From the NCBI GenBank assembly GCA_947372405.1, contig CANBTO010000016.1, forward strand, positions 1 through 24,030: DNA of 24,030 nucleotides, given 5' to 3'. How positions within the stretch are numbered: position 1 is the stretch's first letter; every line of letters begins with the position of its first letter. Below the pieces are notes generated by a model. It did no database searches. It had not been told where the DNA came from and worked only from the letters and a program-made list of their open reading frames with translations. The DNA is from Verrucomicrobiaceae bacterium (GTDB taxonomy: Bacteria; Verrucomicrobiota; Verrucomicrobiae; Verrucomicrobiales; Akkermansiaceae). The position numbers and the translations under genes are program-made. Positions 15,474 through 23,440 of this stretch are shown in pieces.

Positions 15474-16895
15474 ATGACAAGCACCCAACTGATCCGCCCC
15501 GCCACAAACGGGACAAGCTCCAACGCCGGCGCACTCAAGCCGGATTTCATCGCCGAGATGAGAAGCGGCTACGTCATGGGTGTGGGCGACCGGGCCCGCC
15601 ACAACGCGGTGACCAACAACCCGCTCAGTTCCCTGGCATTGAACCGGGACACATTGCGCGGCAATGACGGACACTTCAGCCATCGCATCAAGACCAAGGG
15701 CATCACCGACCAGAAACAGTCCGGTCGCTGCTGGATGTTCGCGGGATTGAACGTGCTGCGCCCACAGGTGATCCGGGACCACCAGATGGAGGAGTTCGAG
15801 TTTTCCATCGCCTACCTGCAGTTCTGGGACAAGATGGAGAAGTCGAACTTATATATGGAATCGATCATCGATCTGCGCGACGCGGATTATCTGGACCGTG
15901 ACTGGGAAATGGTGAACCGGATGTCGCTCGAGGATGGCGGCTGGTGGAGTTATCTCGTGGGACTCGTTGAAAAATACGGAGTGGTGCCCCTCACCGTCAT
16001 GCCCGAGACCTACGCAAGCACCCACACCAAGACCCTGAATCATATTCTCGGCCGCCTGTTGCGCAGGCACGCGGTGCGGATCATGCAACGGCATGATGAC
16101 GGAGCGGACGTTGAATCCCTGAGGACACTCAAAAACGAGGCGCTCAAGGAGGTTTACCGTTTTCTCGTCATCAACCTCGGCGAGCCGCCTGCGGATTTCG
16201 AATGGCGCTATCAGATCCGCAGCCGGACCGACAAACTTGAGGAAACGCTTTGCGTGGAGGAGCGAAACCTGACAAGCACCGAGCGTCACACCCCGCGGTC
16301 GTTTTACGATAGATACGTCGGCAATTCACTCAACGACTTCGTCTGCCTTTACAATGATCCTCACAACGAGTTGGACCGGCATTATTGCTTCGACCGCGTC
16401 CGCAACATCGTGGGCAATGACTGCATGCACTTCGTGAACATCGATGTGGCTCCGATGAAGCAGATCGCCAAAAACTCCATTCTCGCCAACCAGCCGGTAT
16501 GGTTCGCGGTCAACATGGATTTCGACCAGTCCGAGGAACACGGCCTGATGGAGCACCAACTCTTCGATTACGAGAGTCTCTTCGACCTCGACCTCACCAT
16601 CAGCAAGGCGGACCGCACCCGTTTCCACGCGGGTGCCTCCGGTCACGCGATGGCGCTCATGGGCGTCGATCTCGACAAGGAAGGACATCCGCGCAAATGG
16701 CTCGTCGAAAACAGTCATGGAGAGAAGACCGGCGACAAGGGGCGCTGGACACTTCTCGACAAGTGGTTCGACGAGCATGTTTACACCATCATCGTGCACA
16801 AGCAGCACGTTCCTTCGTCGATATTGGAACACTTCGAGGAGAAACCCACCGTGCTTCCGGCGTGGTATCCGGGAGCCCAGGGGATTCGTTTCTAA
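15474..16895 (+). CDS. pepC: C1 family cysteine aminopeptidase (bleomycin hydrolase / PepC-like)
   Basis: A 473-residue cytoplasmic peptidase without a signal peptide, close to the usual length of about 450. The papain-fold triad is in place. QKQSGRCWMFAGLNVLRP carries the oxyanion Gln and nucleophile Cys86. ASGHAMALMGVD has His391, and LVENSHGEKTGDKGRW has Asn413. The family's usual ENSWG is ENSHG here, so the conserved Trp next to the active-site Asn is replaced by His. Other hallmarks are DGGWWSYLVGLVEKYGVVP, EYGLMEHQ-like QSEEHGLMEH and the hexamer-type C-terminal arm. These enzymes trim peptides and detoxify peptide-like compounds inside the cell. Its place inside a glycan locus, divergent from the sugar-type regulator, is unusual and may mean separate regulation or a glycopeptide substrate. 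The symbol follows the family and is not proven by orthology. Confidence 0.92.
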   Translation: MTSTQLIRPATNGTSSNAGALKPDFIAEMRSGYVMGVGDRARHNAVTNNPLSSLALNRDTLRGNDGHFSHRIKTKGITDQKQSGRCWMFAGLNVLRPQVIRDHQMEEFEFSIAYLQFWDKMEKSNLYMESIIDLRDADYLDRDWEMVNRMSLEDGGWWSYLVGLVEKYGVVPLTVMPETYASTHTKTLNHILGRLLRRHAVRIMQRHDDGADVESLRTLKNEALKEVYRFLVINLGEPPADFEWRYQIRSRTDKLEETLCVEERNLTSTERHTPRSFYDRYVGNSLNDFVCLYNDPHNELDRHYCFDRVRNIVGNDCMHFVNIDVAPMKQIAKNSILANQPVWFAVNMDFDQSEEHGLMEHQLFDYESLFDLDLTISKADRTRFHAGASGHAMALMGVDLDKEGHPRKWLVENSHGEKTGDKGRWTLLDKWFDEHVYTIIVHKQHVPSSILEHFEEKPTVLPAWYPGAQGIRF

Positions 16896-17030
16896 GGTGA
16901 TCCGGATGTAGCCCGGCACTGTCGAAAGAGAATCGGCGGGTATGGAACCTTGTTTGAAATAACTGGCACTCTCCCTGCGTTGCGGTGGTTGGTGTTTCCA
17001 AGCCCCCACCATTCCATCAACCTCACCACC
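16896..17030. other. Short intergenic region before the GH95 gene
   Basis: A 135-bp gap with no gene, no clear terminator and no recognisable promoter. The last 25 bases before the GH95 ATG are C/A-rich (accattccatcaacctcacc) and lack a Shine-Dalgarno sequence. Confidence 0.4.
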
Positions 17031-19493
17031 ATGAGCCGCCAACGCATCATCTGTTCCGCCATCGTCACCAGCTTTCTCGCGATCATGAACTCCTTCGCAT
17101 TGCCCCTCCCCGTTCCCGAGCGCGGCTTCGTCAGCATCCGGCCCGCCAAAACGTGGGAAGAAGGCCTCATCACCGGTAACGGCACGATCGGCATCAACGC
17201 CCTCAGCCGTCCGTTAGACGAGCGGATCATCTTCACCCACGAACGCCTTTTCATGCCGATGGGCGCGCCTCACGTGCCGCCCGACCAATCGGCGCACCTG
17301 CCGGAAATCCGCAAGCTCATCGAGGAAGGGAAATACAAGGAGGCCGAGCGCATGCAGTTCGAACTCACCGGTCAGAAGAGTTTCATGTATCCGGATTTCT
17401 ACGTCCCCGCCTTCGACCTCACCATCCATGGTGAGAAACATGGCGAGCCCCGCGACTACGCGCGCTCGGTGAATTTCCAAACCGGTGAGGCCACCGTCCA
17501 CTGGGCCGATGACGGCGGCGTTTTCGAGCGCCGCATGTTCGTCTCCCGCAAGGACGGCGTGGCCGTCATCAAGCTCACCGCAGCGAAACCCGCAACGCTC
17601 AACTGCCGCCTCAAACTCGAACGCCGCGAACTCGGAAACGACTACAACAATGACAGCGACGTCCTCAAGGATTCCAACGCGATGTTCGAGGAACACTTCG
17701 GTGATCTCAAGAGCACGTCGGGCAGCGACTTCCTCACTTACAGCGCGCGCTTCCTCAAAGCCTATCCGCGCAGCATCAAGACGCTCGATGGCCGCGCCCG
17801 CGTCGTCACCACCGGTGGTGCCACGGAAGCCGCCTCGGACGGCAGCTTATCCATCAAAAACGCCGACGCTGTCCTCCTGCTGGTGGACATCCGCCTGCCG
17901 AAGGAAACCGGTGGAGCCGAGCAGGACGCTCTCAAATCGAAACTCGCCGCCCTCTCCACGGATTACGACGCCTTGCTCAAAGCACACATCAAGCTCCACG
18001 GCGAACTCTTCAACCGCGTGAAGCTCGACCTCGGCGGCGGTGCCGACCACCAGAAGCCCACCGAGCAGTTGATGGAGGAATCCACCTTCGACCACATCAA
18101 CCGAGCATGGCTTGAGAAACAGTTCGACGCCGGCCGATACAACATCATCTGCGCCACCGGCGAGATGCCACCGAACCTCCAAGGCGTCTGGGGTGGCACC
18201 TACGTTCCCGGTTGGGCCAGCGACTACACTCACAATGGCAACGTGCCCTCCGCCATCGCCTCCTATTGCATGGGCAACATGCCCGAGTTGATGCTGTCAT
18301 ATGTCCACTACATCGAGTCGCTCGTTCCCGACCTCGAACTCAACGCAAAAAATTATTATGGCTGCCGCGGCGTCGTGCTGCCCTCACGCACGTCCACCCA
18401 TGGCTACAACAACGCGCTCGCCGCTGAATTCGCCGGTGGCATGTGGCTCTCCGGCGCACCCTGGGCCGCGCATTTCATCTACGACTACTATCTCCACACC
18501 AACGACGACAAATTCCTCGCCGAACACGCGCTGCCTTTCATGGAAAAGGTCGCCCTCTTCCTCGAAGACTTCGCTTATGAGGGCCCGGATGGAAAATACA
18601 TCCTCTCGCCCGCCCAATCGCCAGAGAACTGGCCCGCAGGATCCAAATCGCAGGCCACCTTCAATGCCACGATGGACATCGCCTCCTACAAGGAACTGCT
18701 GCGCCACGTCATCGCCGCCTCCCGCAAGCTCGGCAAAAACGCGGACAAGATCCCGGTCTGGGAAAAAATGCTGACGAAAATGCCCGACTACATGGTCGAG
18801 GAAAACGGCATCATCAAGGAATGGACCACGCCCAAGCTCGGCAACTTCGACGCCCACCGCCATTCGTCTCAGCTCTATCCGCTATACGACGACCTGCCCG
18901 ACGAGATCGCTAACAGCCCGAAACTGCGCAGCGCGTTCAAGAAAAGCATCGAGGACAAGCTCGAACGCTACTGGAAGGACAACAAGAAGGGCTTCATGTC
19001 CTTCGGCATCGTCCAACTCGGCCAGACCTCCGCCAGCCTCGGCGAAGGTGAACTCGTTCACCGCTGCCTCCAGCACCTCGTGAACGGCTTCTGGCTGAAC
19101 AACCTCGCATCCACCCACAACCGCCGCGACCTCTTCAACATGGACATCAGCGGCGGCCAACCGTCCGTCATCATCAAGGCCCTCGTCGATTCCTTCCCCG
19201 ACAAGATCCGCCTGCTCCCAGCCCTGCCGTCCGAATGGCCGAAAGGCTCGATCGACGGCGTCCTCTGCCGCGGTGCCATCGAAGTCCGCCACCTCGGATG
19301 GGACGGCAAACACGTCAGCGCCACCCTGCGCTCACCCATCGCCCAGACCATCACGTTGCAACTGCCGTCCTCGATCTCTAAACTCGCCGTCGCTGCCGGC
19401 GACTCGAAAATCGAAAACGCCACCACGCCCGACGCACGCCAGATCACCCTCCCCGCTGGAGCCGACGTGTCGCTGGAAATCGTGCTGGAGTAA
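17031..19493 (+). CDS. GH95 family glycoside hydrolase (alpha-L-fucosidase / alpha-L-galactosidase type)
   Basis: An 820-residue exported exo-glycosidase. ATG at 17031 begins a signal peptide (MSRQRIICSAIVTSFLAIMN). The reading frame extends 27 codons upstream but that part lacks signal character. The N-terminal beta-sandwich shows the GH95 opening (TWEEGLITGNGTIGINALS, DERIIFTHERLFM). The helical barrel has the two catalytic Asn in DYTHNGNVPSA (N402, N404), the general acid in SPAQSPEN (E532), HRHSSQLYPLYDD, and the Asp in FNMDISGGQPSVI (D705). These match by eye the N-x-N, Glu and Asp set of the Bifidobacterium AfcA fucosidase. The C-terminal sandwich starts at LRLLPALPSEWPKGS-like IRLLPALPSEWPKGS. 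Family enzymes invert and remove terminal alpha-L-fucose or alpha-L-galactose. Which of these is cleaved is open. It lies between the peptidase and the second Gfo/Idh/MocA gene. Confidence 0.93.
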   Translation: MSRQRIICSAIVTSFLAIMNSFALPLPVPERGFVSIRPAKTWEEGLITGNGTIGINALSRPLDERIIFTHERLFMPMGAPHVPPDQSAHLPEIRKLIEEGKYKEAERMQFELTGQKSFMYPDFYVPAFDLTIHGEKHGEPRDYARSVNFQTGEATVHWADDGGVFERRMFVSRKDGVAVIKLTAAKPATLNCRLKLERRELGNDYNNDSDVLKDSNAMFEEHFGDLKSTSGSDFLTYSARFLKAYPRSIKTLDGRARVVTTGGATEAASDGSLSIKNADAVLLLVDIRLPKETGGAEQDALKSKLAALSTDYDALLKAHIKLHGELFNRVKLDLGGGADHQKPTEQLMEESTFDHINRAWLEKQFDAGRYNIICATGEMPPNLQGVWGGTYVPGWASDYTHNGNVPSAIASYCMGNMPELMLSYVHYIESLVPDLELNAKNYYGCRGVVLPSRTSTHGYNNALAAEFAGGMWLSGAPWAAHFIYDYYLHTNDDKFLAEHALPFMEKVALFLEDFAYEGPDGKYILSPAQSPENWPAGSKSQATFNATMDIASYKELLRHVIAASRKLGKNADKIPVWEKMLTKMPDYMVEENGIIKEWTTPKLGNFDAHRHSSQLYPLYDDLPDEIANSPKLRSAFKKSIEDKLERYWKDNKKGFMSFGIVQLGQTSASLGEGELVHRCLQHLVNGFWLNNLASTHNRRDLFNMDISGGQPSVIIKALVDSFPDKIRLLPALPSEWPKGSIDGVLCRGAIEVRHLGWDGKHVSATLRSPIAQTITLQLPSSISKLAVAAGDSKIENATTPDARQITLPAGADVSLEIVLE

Positions 19494-19519
19494 AAACCAC
19501 GGAGAAAGGAATTGCATCC

Positions 19520-19540
19520 CCTCGGCGGAGAGCGCCAAGG
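19520..19540 (+). terminator. Possible hairpin after the GH95 gene
   Basis: CCT-C-GGCG (19520-19527) can pair with CGCC-A-AGG (19533-19540), leaving one C-A mismatch and a GAGAG loop, 26 bp after the GH95 stop. The only T-run (TTTTT) is 15 bp further on, so this is at best a weak or factor-dependent terminator. Confidence 0.3.
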
Positions 19541-19633
19541 ATCGAATGTCGAAGTTTTTGCAGAAAGCTGCGTGGAAAAAACGGCGCATCACCAGATAAC
19601 AGACCGCGGTTTGATTTGATGGGCGTGACAAGG

Positions 19634-19649
19634 GCGGAAATGATTCCGC
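19634..19649 (+). promoter_or_regulatory. Perfect inverted repeat just ahead of the second Gfo/Idh/MocA gene
   Basis: GCGGAA (19634-19639) and TTCCGC (19644-19649) are separated by ATGA and end 7 bp before the ATG at 19657. As RNA this is a 6-bp, 4-nt-loop hairpin in the region where a ribosome would bind; as DNA it is a 16-bp operator-like site. If the real start is the in-frame ATG at 19669 or 19684, the hairpin lies in the leader. Confidence 0.35.
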
Positions 19650-19656
19650 GTATCAA

Positions 19657-21144
19657 ATGCGCCCTTCAATGGAAACCAACCTGATGACCGACACGAAAGA
19701 GAGCAGACCGACTGCCATCACCCGGCGTTCGTTTCTCGGAACGACGCTCGCGGCGGGCGCGGCGTTGGGATTTCCGAGCATCGGGGTGGCGGGAGCCAAC
19801 GAAGAGATCAGGGTTGCTGTGGTGGGTCTTAACAGCAAAGGTAGCCACCATCTGCAGATGTTGGCCAAAGTGCCGGGGGTGCGTGTGATCGCCTTGTGCG
19901 ATGTCGATCAGGCCGTGCTCAAACGCACGGCGGAGAAGTTTTTCAAAGGCGCGGTGGCCCAGGAGATCGACTACAGGAAGATTCTCGACCGCAAGGACAT
20001 CGACGCCGTTTTCCTGGCGACTCCCAACCACTGGCACGCGCTAGGCGCTGTCTGGGCCTGCGATGCCGGCAAGGATGTCTATGTGGAAAAACCCATCTCG
20101 CACAACATCTGGGAAGGCCGCCAGATCATGGCGGCGGCGCAGCGCGGTGGGCGGATCGTTGCTGCGGGAACCCAATCGCGATCCGCTCCCGGCACGCGCG
20201 AGTTCGTGGCCGACGTGCGGGCGGGTGTTTATGGAAAAATCAAAGTGGCGCGCGGGCTGTGTTACAAGGAGCGGGAAAGCATCGGCAAAGTAGCCGGGCC
20301 GCACTTGCCGCCATCCACGGTGGATTACAATCTCTGGTCCGGTCCCCGTGAGGCGGAGCCCATCATGCGGAAGCAGTTTCACTATGACTGGCATTGGCAA
20401 TGGCCCTATGGCAGTGGCGATCTGGGCAATCAGGGCATCCACCAGTTGGATCTTTGCCGCTGGATCATGGGCGAGGACAAACTGGCTCCGCAGGTGGTTT
20501 CCCTCGGCGGGCGCTTCGGTTACGATGATGACGGGCAAACGCCTAACACCTTCAGCGTGCTGTGGGACTATCCGGATGCGCCGCTCGTTTTCGAAGTGCG
20601 TGGACTTCCGGATGCGGCGGGCAGCACGCGCATGAGCAACTATCGCGGCGGACGTGTCTCGGTGGTCATCGAATTCGAGTCCGGCTACTTCGTTGGCTCC
20701 GACGGAGGGGTGTTTTTCGACAACCAAAACAAACGCGTCAAAGCCTACCGTGGAGGACTGACCACCGAGCACCATGTCAACTTCTTCGATGCCATGCGCA
20801 GCCGGCGTAGCGCCGATCTCCATGCGAGCGCCTCGGAATGCCACCTTTCCAGCGCACTCTGCCACATGGGCAACATTTCGCACCGCCTCGGCAGCGCGAT
20901 CACCAAAGAGCAAGTCACGGAGCAGTGCAACACCGATAGCCTGCGCTCGAAAGTCTTCGCCCGCCTGTTGGAACACGCCCTCGTACATGAAAAGGATTTC
21001 ACGAAACGAAAGATGATCCTCGGGCCAAGCCTTGCGCTCAATCCGCAGATCGAACGCTTCGAGGGACCGCTATCCGACCGCGCCAACGAGATGCTCAAAG
21101 ACAGCTACCGCGCCGACTTCAGCATCCCGGAACTTGTGCATTGA
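19657..21144 (+). CDS. Tat-exported Gfo/Idh/MocA family oxidoreductase
   Basis: A protein of 495 residues from ATG 19657; ATGs at 19669 and 19684 are equally possible and would shorten the region before the Tat motif. ITRRSFLGTTLAAGAALGF (21-39) is a textbook twin-arginine signal. The Rossmann domain begins at IRVAVVGLNSKGSHH, with IALCDVDQ and the family's ATPNHWHALG. The catalytic-type triplet is a standard EKP (144-146, in VYVEKPISHNIWEG). A DWHWQWPYGSGDLGNQGIHQLDLCRW-type segment marks the substrate domain. It shares phrases with the Gfo/Idh/MocA protein at 679-2025 (both have a KDIDAV segment and ALCDVD), but the substrate segments differ, so the two are paralogues with different specificities. 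It probably acts in the periplasm on a sugar derivative, as dehydrogenase or as an NAD-dependent glycosidase like GH109. Confidence 0.9.
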   Translation: MRPSMETNLMTDTKESRPTAITRRSFLGTTLAAGAALGFPSIGVAGANEEIRVAVVGLNSKGSHHLQMLAKVPGVRVIALCDVDQAVLKRTAEKFFKGAVAQEIDYRKILDRKDIDAVFLATPNHWHALGAVWACDAGKDVYVEKPISHNIWEGRQIMAAAQRGGRIVAAGTQSRSAPGTREFVADVRAGVYGKIKVARGLCYKERESIGKVAGPHLPPSTVDYNLWSGPREAEPIMRKQFHYDWHWQWPYGSGDLGNQGIHQLDLCRWIMGEDKLAPQVVSLGGRFGYDDDGQTPNTFSVLWDYPDAPLVFEVRGLPDAAGSTRMSNYRGGRVSVVIEFESGYFVGSDGGVFFDNQNKRVKAYRGGLTTEHHVNFFDAMRSRRSADLHASASECHLSSALCHMGNISHRLGSAITKEQVTEQCNTDSLRSKVFARLLEHALVHEKDFTKRKMILGPSLALNPQIERFEGPLSDRANEMLKDSYRADFSIPELVH

Positions 21145-21289
21145 GATATGGAAACAGGTTTCTTCCGCAGTGTTCGGCTCACGCTGCCATGGCATTGTTC
21201 GCGCGGATTCAGGGCGTGACGTGGCGGACTGTCGGAAGTTCCATTCCACAGCAGCAAGGCCAACCAATCGATTTTACTCGGAAAGATCC

Positions 21290-21470
21290 ATGAATCCCTG
21301 CGAATGCTTCTCGAACTGGCCGCTCTCACCCTTCCGATTCAGGTGGCCATCACACCTTTGGATCCGCGTGACGAGGAAATGGACGGCATCCCCGCTGTGA
21401 CAGCCACACCTGCGTTTTCGTGGCGCGTCGAATCCCCGAAGCGTGGACAGTTTCAGAAGTCATGCCAAAA
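21290..21470 (+). pseudogene. Truncated relic of a GH78-type rhamnosidase 5' end
   Basis: The reading frame from 21304 contains MDGIPAVTATPAFSWRVESP and RGQFQKS. These match almost residue for residue the N terminus of the intact rhamnosidase starting at 23441. Over 21379-21467 versus 23543-23631 I count about 77 of 89 identical bases, with most differences at third codon positions. The similarity stops abruptly after about 21467 and the rest of the gene is missing. An ATG at 21290 (ATGAATCC, compare ATGAATTT at 23441) sits where a start would be expected, but in another frame, suggesting an early frameshift. The mainly silent divergence implies an old, once-functional paralogue that was later truncated. 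The FkbM gene begins (its 3' end) just beyond the break. Confidence 0.8.
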
Positions 21471-21484
21471 CCATGAACCTTGTC

Positions 21485-22999
21485 TCAGGTGTCTTCCATA
21501 CTGCTCGGTTGAGCAACAGCCGGGTCTTGTGGTCCGTTCTGTTCATCTTCAGTGTTGTTCGGACACGTGCCATAAATGGTTAAATCTGAAAAATGGAGAC
21601 ATGTCTTCAACTTGGAATAGATTCGCACGTATCTGGCGCGCACGCCACCAACGGGAATGGACAAGCAAGGCTCCTCGCCCCTTAAGAACCCGGGCGTTTC
21701 AAATGCAGGGATGGTCAGGATCGCCTTGGGTGCATCAAGATCATCCATCAAATCCACAAACAGGCCGTCGCATCTGCGGAAGGCCCGGTCGGTCCGGTTG
21801 TGAACAACGATTTCCTCAATGATGGCATCTTGTTCCAGATCAATGGTAATTGAGGGATTGGCCGACTCCCTGGTCATGAAGAAAAACGGTTCCTTAGACT
21901 CGATCAATTCAAGATTGCTGTCGAGAGGATGCCGCGAGCTGAGCGTGAACGGCTTCCCCTTCGCCAGGTCCATGATGCCGCCTTTGTTCGGATTCCCGCC
22001 TTCCCGGCCATTTTTTTGCGCAGCCATGAACGCGTCATACAGATAAAGCATCTTGATTCTGGAAACCGCCTCTTTCTCCGCAAGCGCGTGGATTTCAAGA
22101 TTCAGATTGTGAACATGACATTTTTGAACGGCAACTTCCGATTCGAGGCTTCTGTTGATCGGAGCCCAGGGCGGCCCCAGGAATGCCGCCCTGTTCTTTT
22201 TAACATTAATAATATCCAAAGGATGAGGAACATGAACTGGAACGTGAATATCCAGAATTCGGTCCCTACGCAGGAATGTCAATTCCATCACCACGGGAAT
22301 TTTGATCCCAACTCCGTTTGGCGAACAAAAACCAGCAGCATTGAAGTTGTTGGGAGAGGCGTGGACACAGACATGGTTCCGATTGATCCGCTCGAAGATG
22401 GGAACAAACAAGCCCTGGAGAAAACTGCGGGAAGCAAGCTGGTCCAATTGATGCACCTCGACGATGATCATCCTGAACTTCGACAGGAGATCATCCGATG
22501 CCGTGATGAGATTTCTCCATTCCGCACCTTCGATATCCATCTGAAGGATGAGGTTTTTGCCTTCCGGCATGCTCTCCCTGACCCAATCTTCCAGTGATAT
22601 GGAAATCTCGGAAGATATGGGTTCGAGCCACTTCTTCTGGAAAAACTGCCTGCCTGCCTGGATTGGCGTGCGAAATGCCTCCTCATCCGAGCTGTAGTCG
22701 ATCATGTAGGAATTGATGCCGTACTGTTGGAGTAGCAGGTCTTCAAAATCCTTCCGGTTGTTCGTCCCGGGAGAAAAGCAGGCTTCCACGCCTTCAAAGT
22801 CGTCCGGCAGCAGATAGGCGCCGTCTTCTTCTCCTCCGATACGCACGAGCGGCCTGCCAACCGCCTTGGGAACTGTCAGCTCAATGGCTTGTGTGATTTC
22901 TTCGACTGAGGATTCTCCTTCGAAACTATGGATTCGGTCGAAATCTTCCTGGGACGGAAAAATTTCTGCGCTGAGGTTGCTGACTACCGTGCTGATCAT
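21485..22999 (-). CDS. FkbM family methyltransferase fused to a C-terminal F5/8C (discoidin-like) domain
   Basis: A 504-residue protein on the minus strand, start ATG at 22999, no signal peptide. Residues about 45-190 carry the FkbM-type SAM methyltransferase pattern: LVRIGGEEDGAYLLPDDF, ACFSPGTNNRKDFEDLL, SYMIDYS, ISLEDWV and LILQMDIEGAEWRNLI (155-164), the family's most conserved segment. Residues about 345-485 look like a galactose-binding or discoidin sandwich (GKPFTLSSRHPLDSN, SITIDLEQDAIIEEIVVHNR, GVRARYVRIYSK, LHFSDLTIYG). FkbM enzymes O-methylate sugars or polyketides; with a glycan-binding domain attached, a surface glycan or sugar-nucleotide substrate is a reasonable inference. Base composition is visibly poorer in G+C (for example around 22200-22260), with more AAT, ATT and AGA codons. 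It is the only gene here opposed to the enzymes around it and lies between the GH78 relic and intact GH78. It is probably a transferred gene. Confidence 0.85.
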   Translation of the reverse strand: MISTVVSNLSAEIFPSQEDFDRIHSFEGESSVEEITQAIELTVPKAVGRPLVRIGGEEDGAYLLPDDFEGVEACFSPGTNNRKDFEDLLLQQYGINSYMIDYSSDEEAFRTPIQAGRQFFQKKWLEPISSEISISLEDWVRESMPEGKNLILQMDIEGAEWRNLITASDDLLSKFRMIIVEVHQLDQLASRSFLQGLFVPIFERINRNHVCVHASPNNFNAAGFCSPNGVGIKIPVVMELTFLRRDRILDIHVPVHVPHPLDIINVKKNRAAFLGPPWAPINRSLESEVAVQKCHVHNLNLEIHALAEKEAVSRIKMLYLYDAFMAAQKNGREGGNPNKGGIMDLAKGKPFTLSSRHPLDSNLELIESKEPFFFMTRESANPSITIDLEQDAIIEEIVVHNRTDRAFRRCDGLFVDLMDDLDAPKAILTIPAFETPGFLRGEEPCLSIPVGGVRARYVRIYSKLKTCLHFSDLTIYGTCPNNTEDEQNGPQDPAVAQPSSMEDT

Positions 23000-23440
23000 G
23001 CCGTGAGAGTGATTCTAATGATGGATGGCGGACTTTCGGTTGGTTTTTCGTGTTGTCGAGGAGGAATTGCAACGAGGCATTTCCCCAAGACATCAGATTT
23101 GGGCCGAAGGGGTGCCCCCTATGGGCCATCTGCCTGCGGGTGAGACCCGGGCGGTGCACGGAGTGATCTGAAACAGTCCGGACGCCTGGATGCGCTTGAG
23201 AGGGGATGGTGCTCTCACGACCTCGTGGAATGGAGACGATGTTGGAAAGAAGACCCTCAGGGGAATACGGCAGGCCGGGTTCATCCCAGGTGGGGAATGG
23301 CGGAGATTCGGGACCCCGGAGCATTTGTAAAATTGGCTTGAATTAATCCGCGCTTGATCCCGTAAGAAGGGCTGCAAAATCAACCAACGGGACGTCCAAA
23401 TGGAATCGCCCTGCTTGTCCATTCAAAGACCAATCCAACG
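23000..23440. other. Gene-less stretch between the FkbM gene and the intact GH78 gene
   Basis: A 441-bp divergent intergenic region. Open frames on the minus strand here (132 and 109 codons) overlap each other in different frames, run into the FkbM start region and show no family motif. The last 100 bp include an AT-richer patch (ttgtaaaattggcttgaatt, 23325-23344) that could hold the GH78 promoter, but no -35/-10 pair at standard spacing stood out. It must contain promoters for both flanking genes. Confidence 0.4.

Noticed and set aside
20041..20988. Antisense 315-codon open frame in the second Gfo/Idh/MocA gene
   Set aside because: A shadow of the coding strand, with no recognisable domain.
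21929..22597. Plus-strand 222-codon open frame opposite the FkbM gene
   Set aside because: The minus-strand frame is longer and carries the MDIEGAEW segment and discoidin-like strands. The plus frame has no motif.
22926..23422. Minus-strand frames of 132 and 109 codons upstream of the FkbM start
   Set aside because: They overlap each other in different frames and show no domain, signal or repeat. Considered as a decayed gene but nothing supports it.
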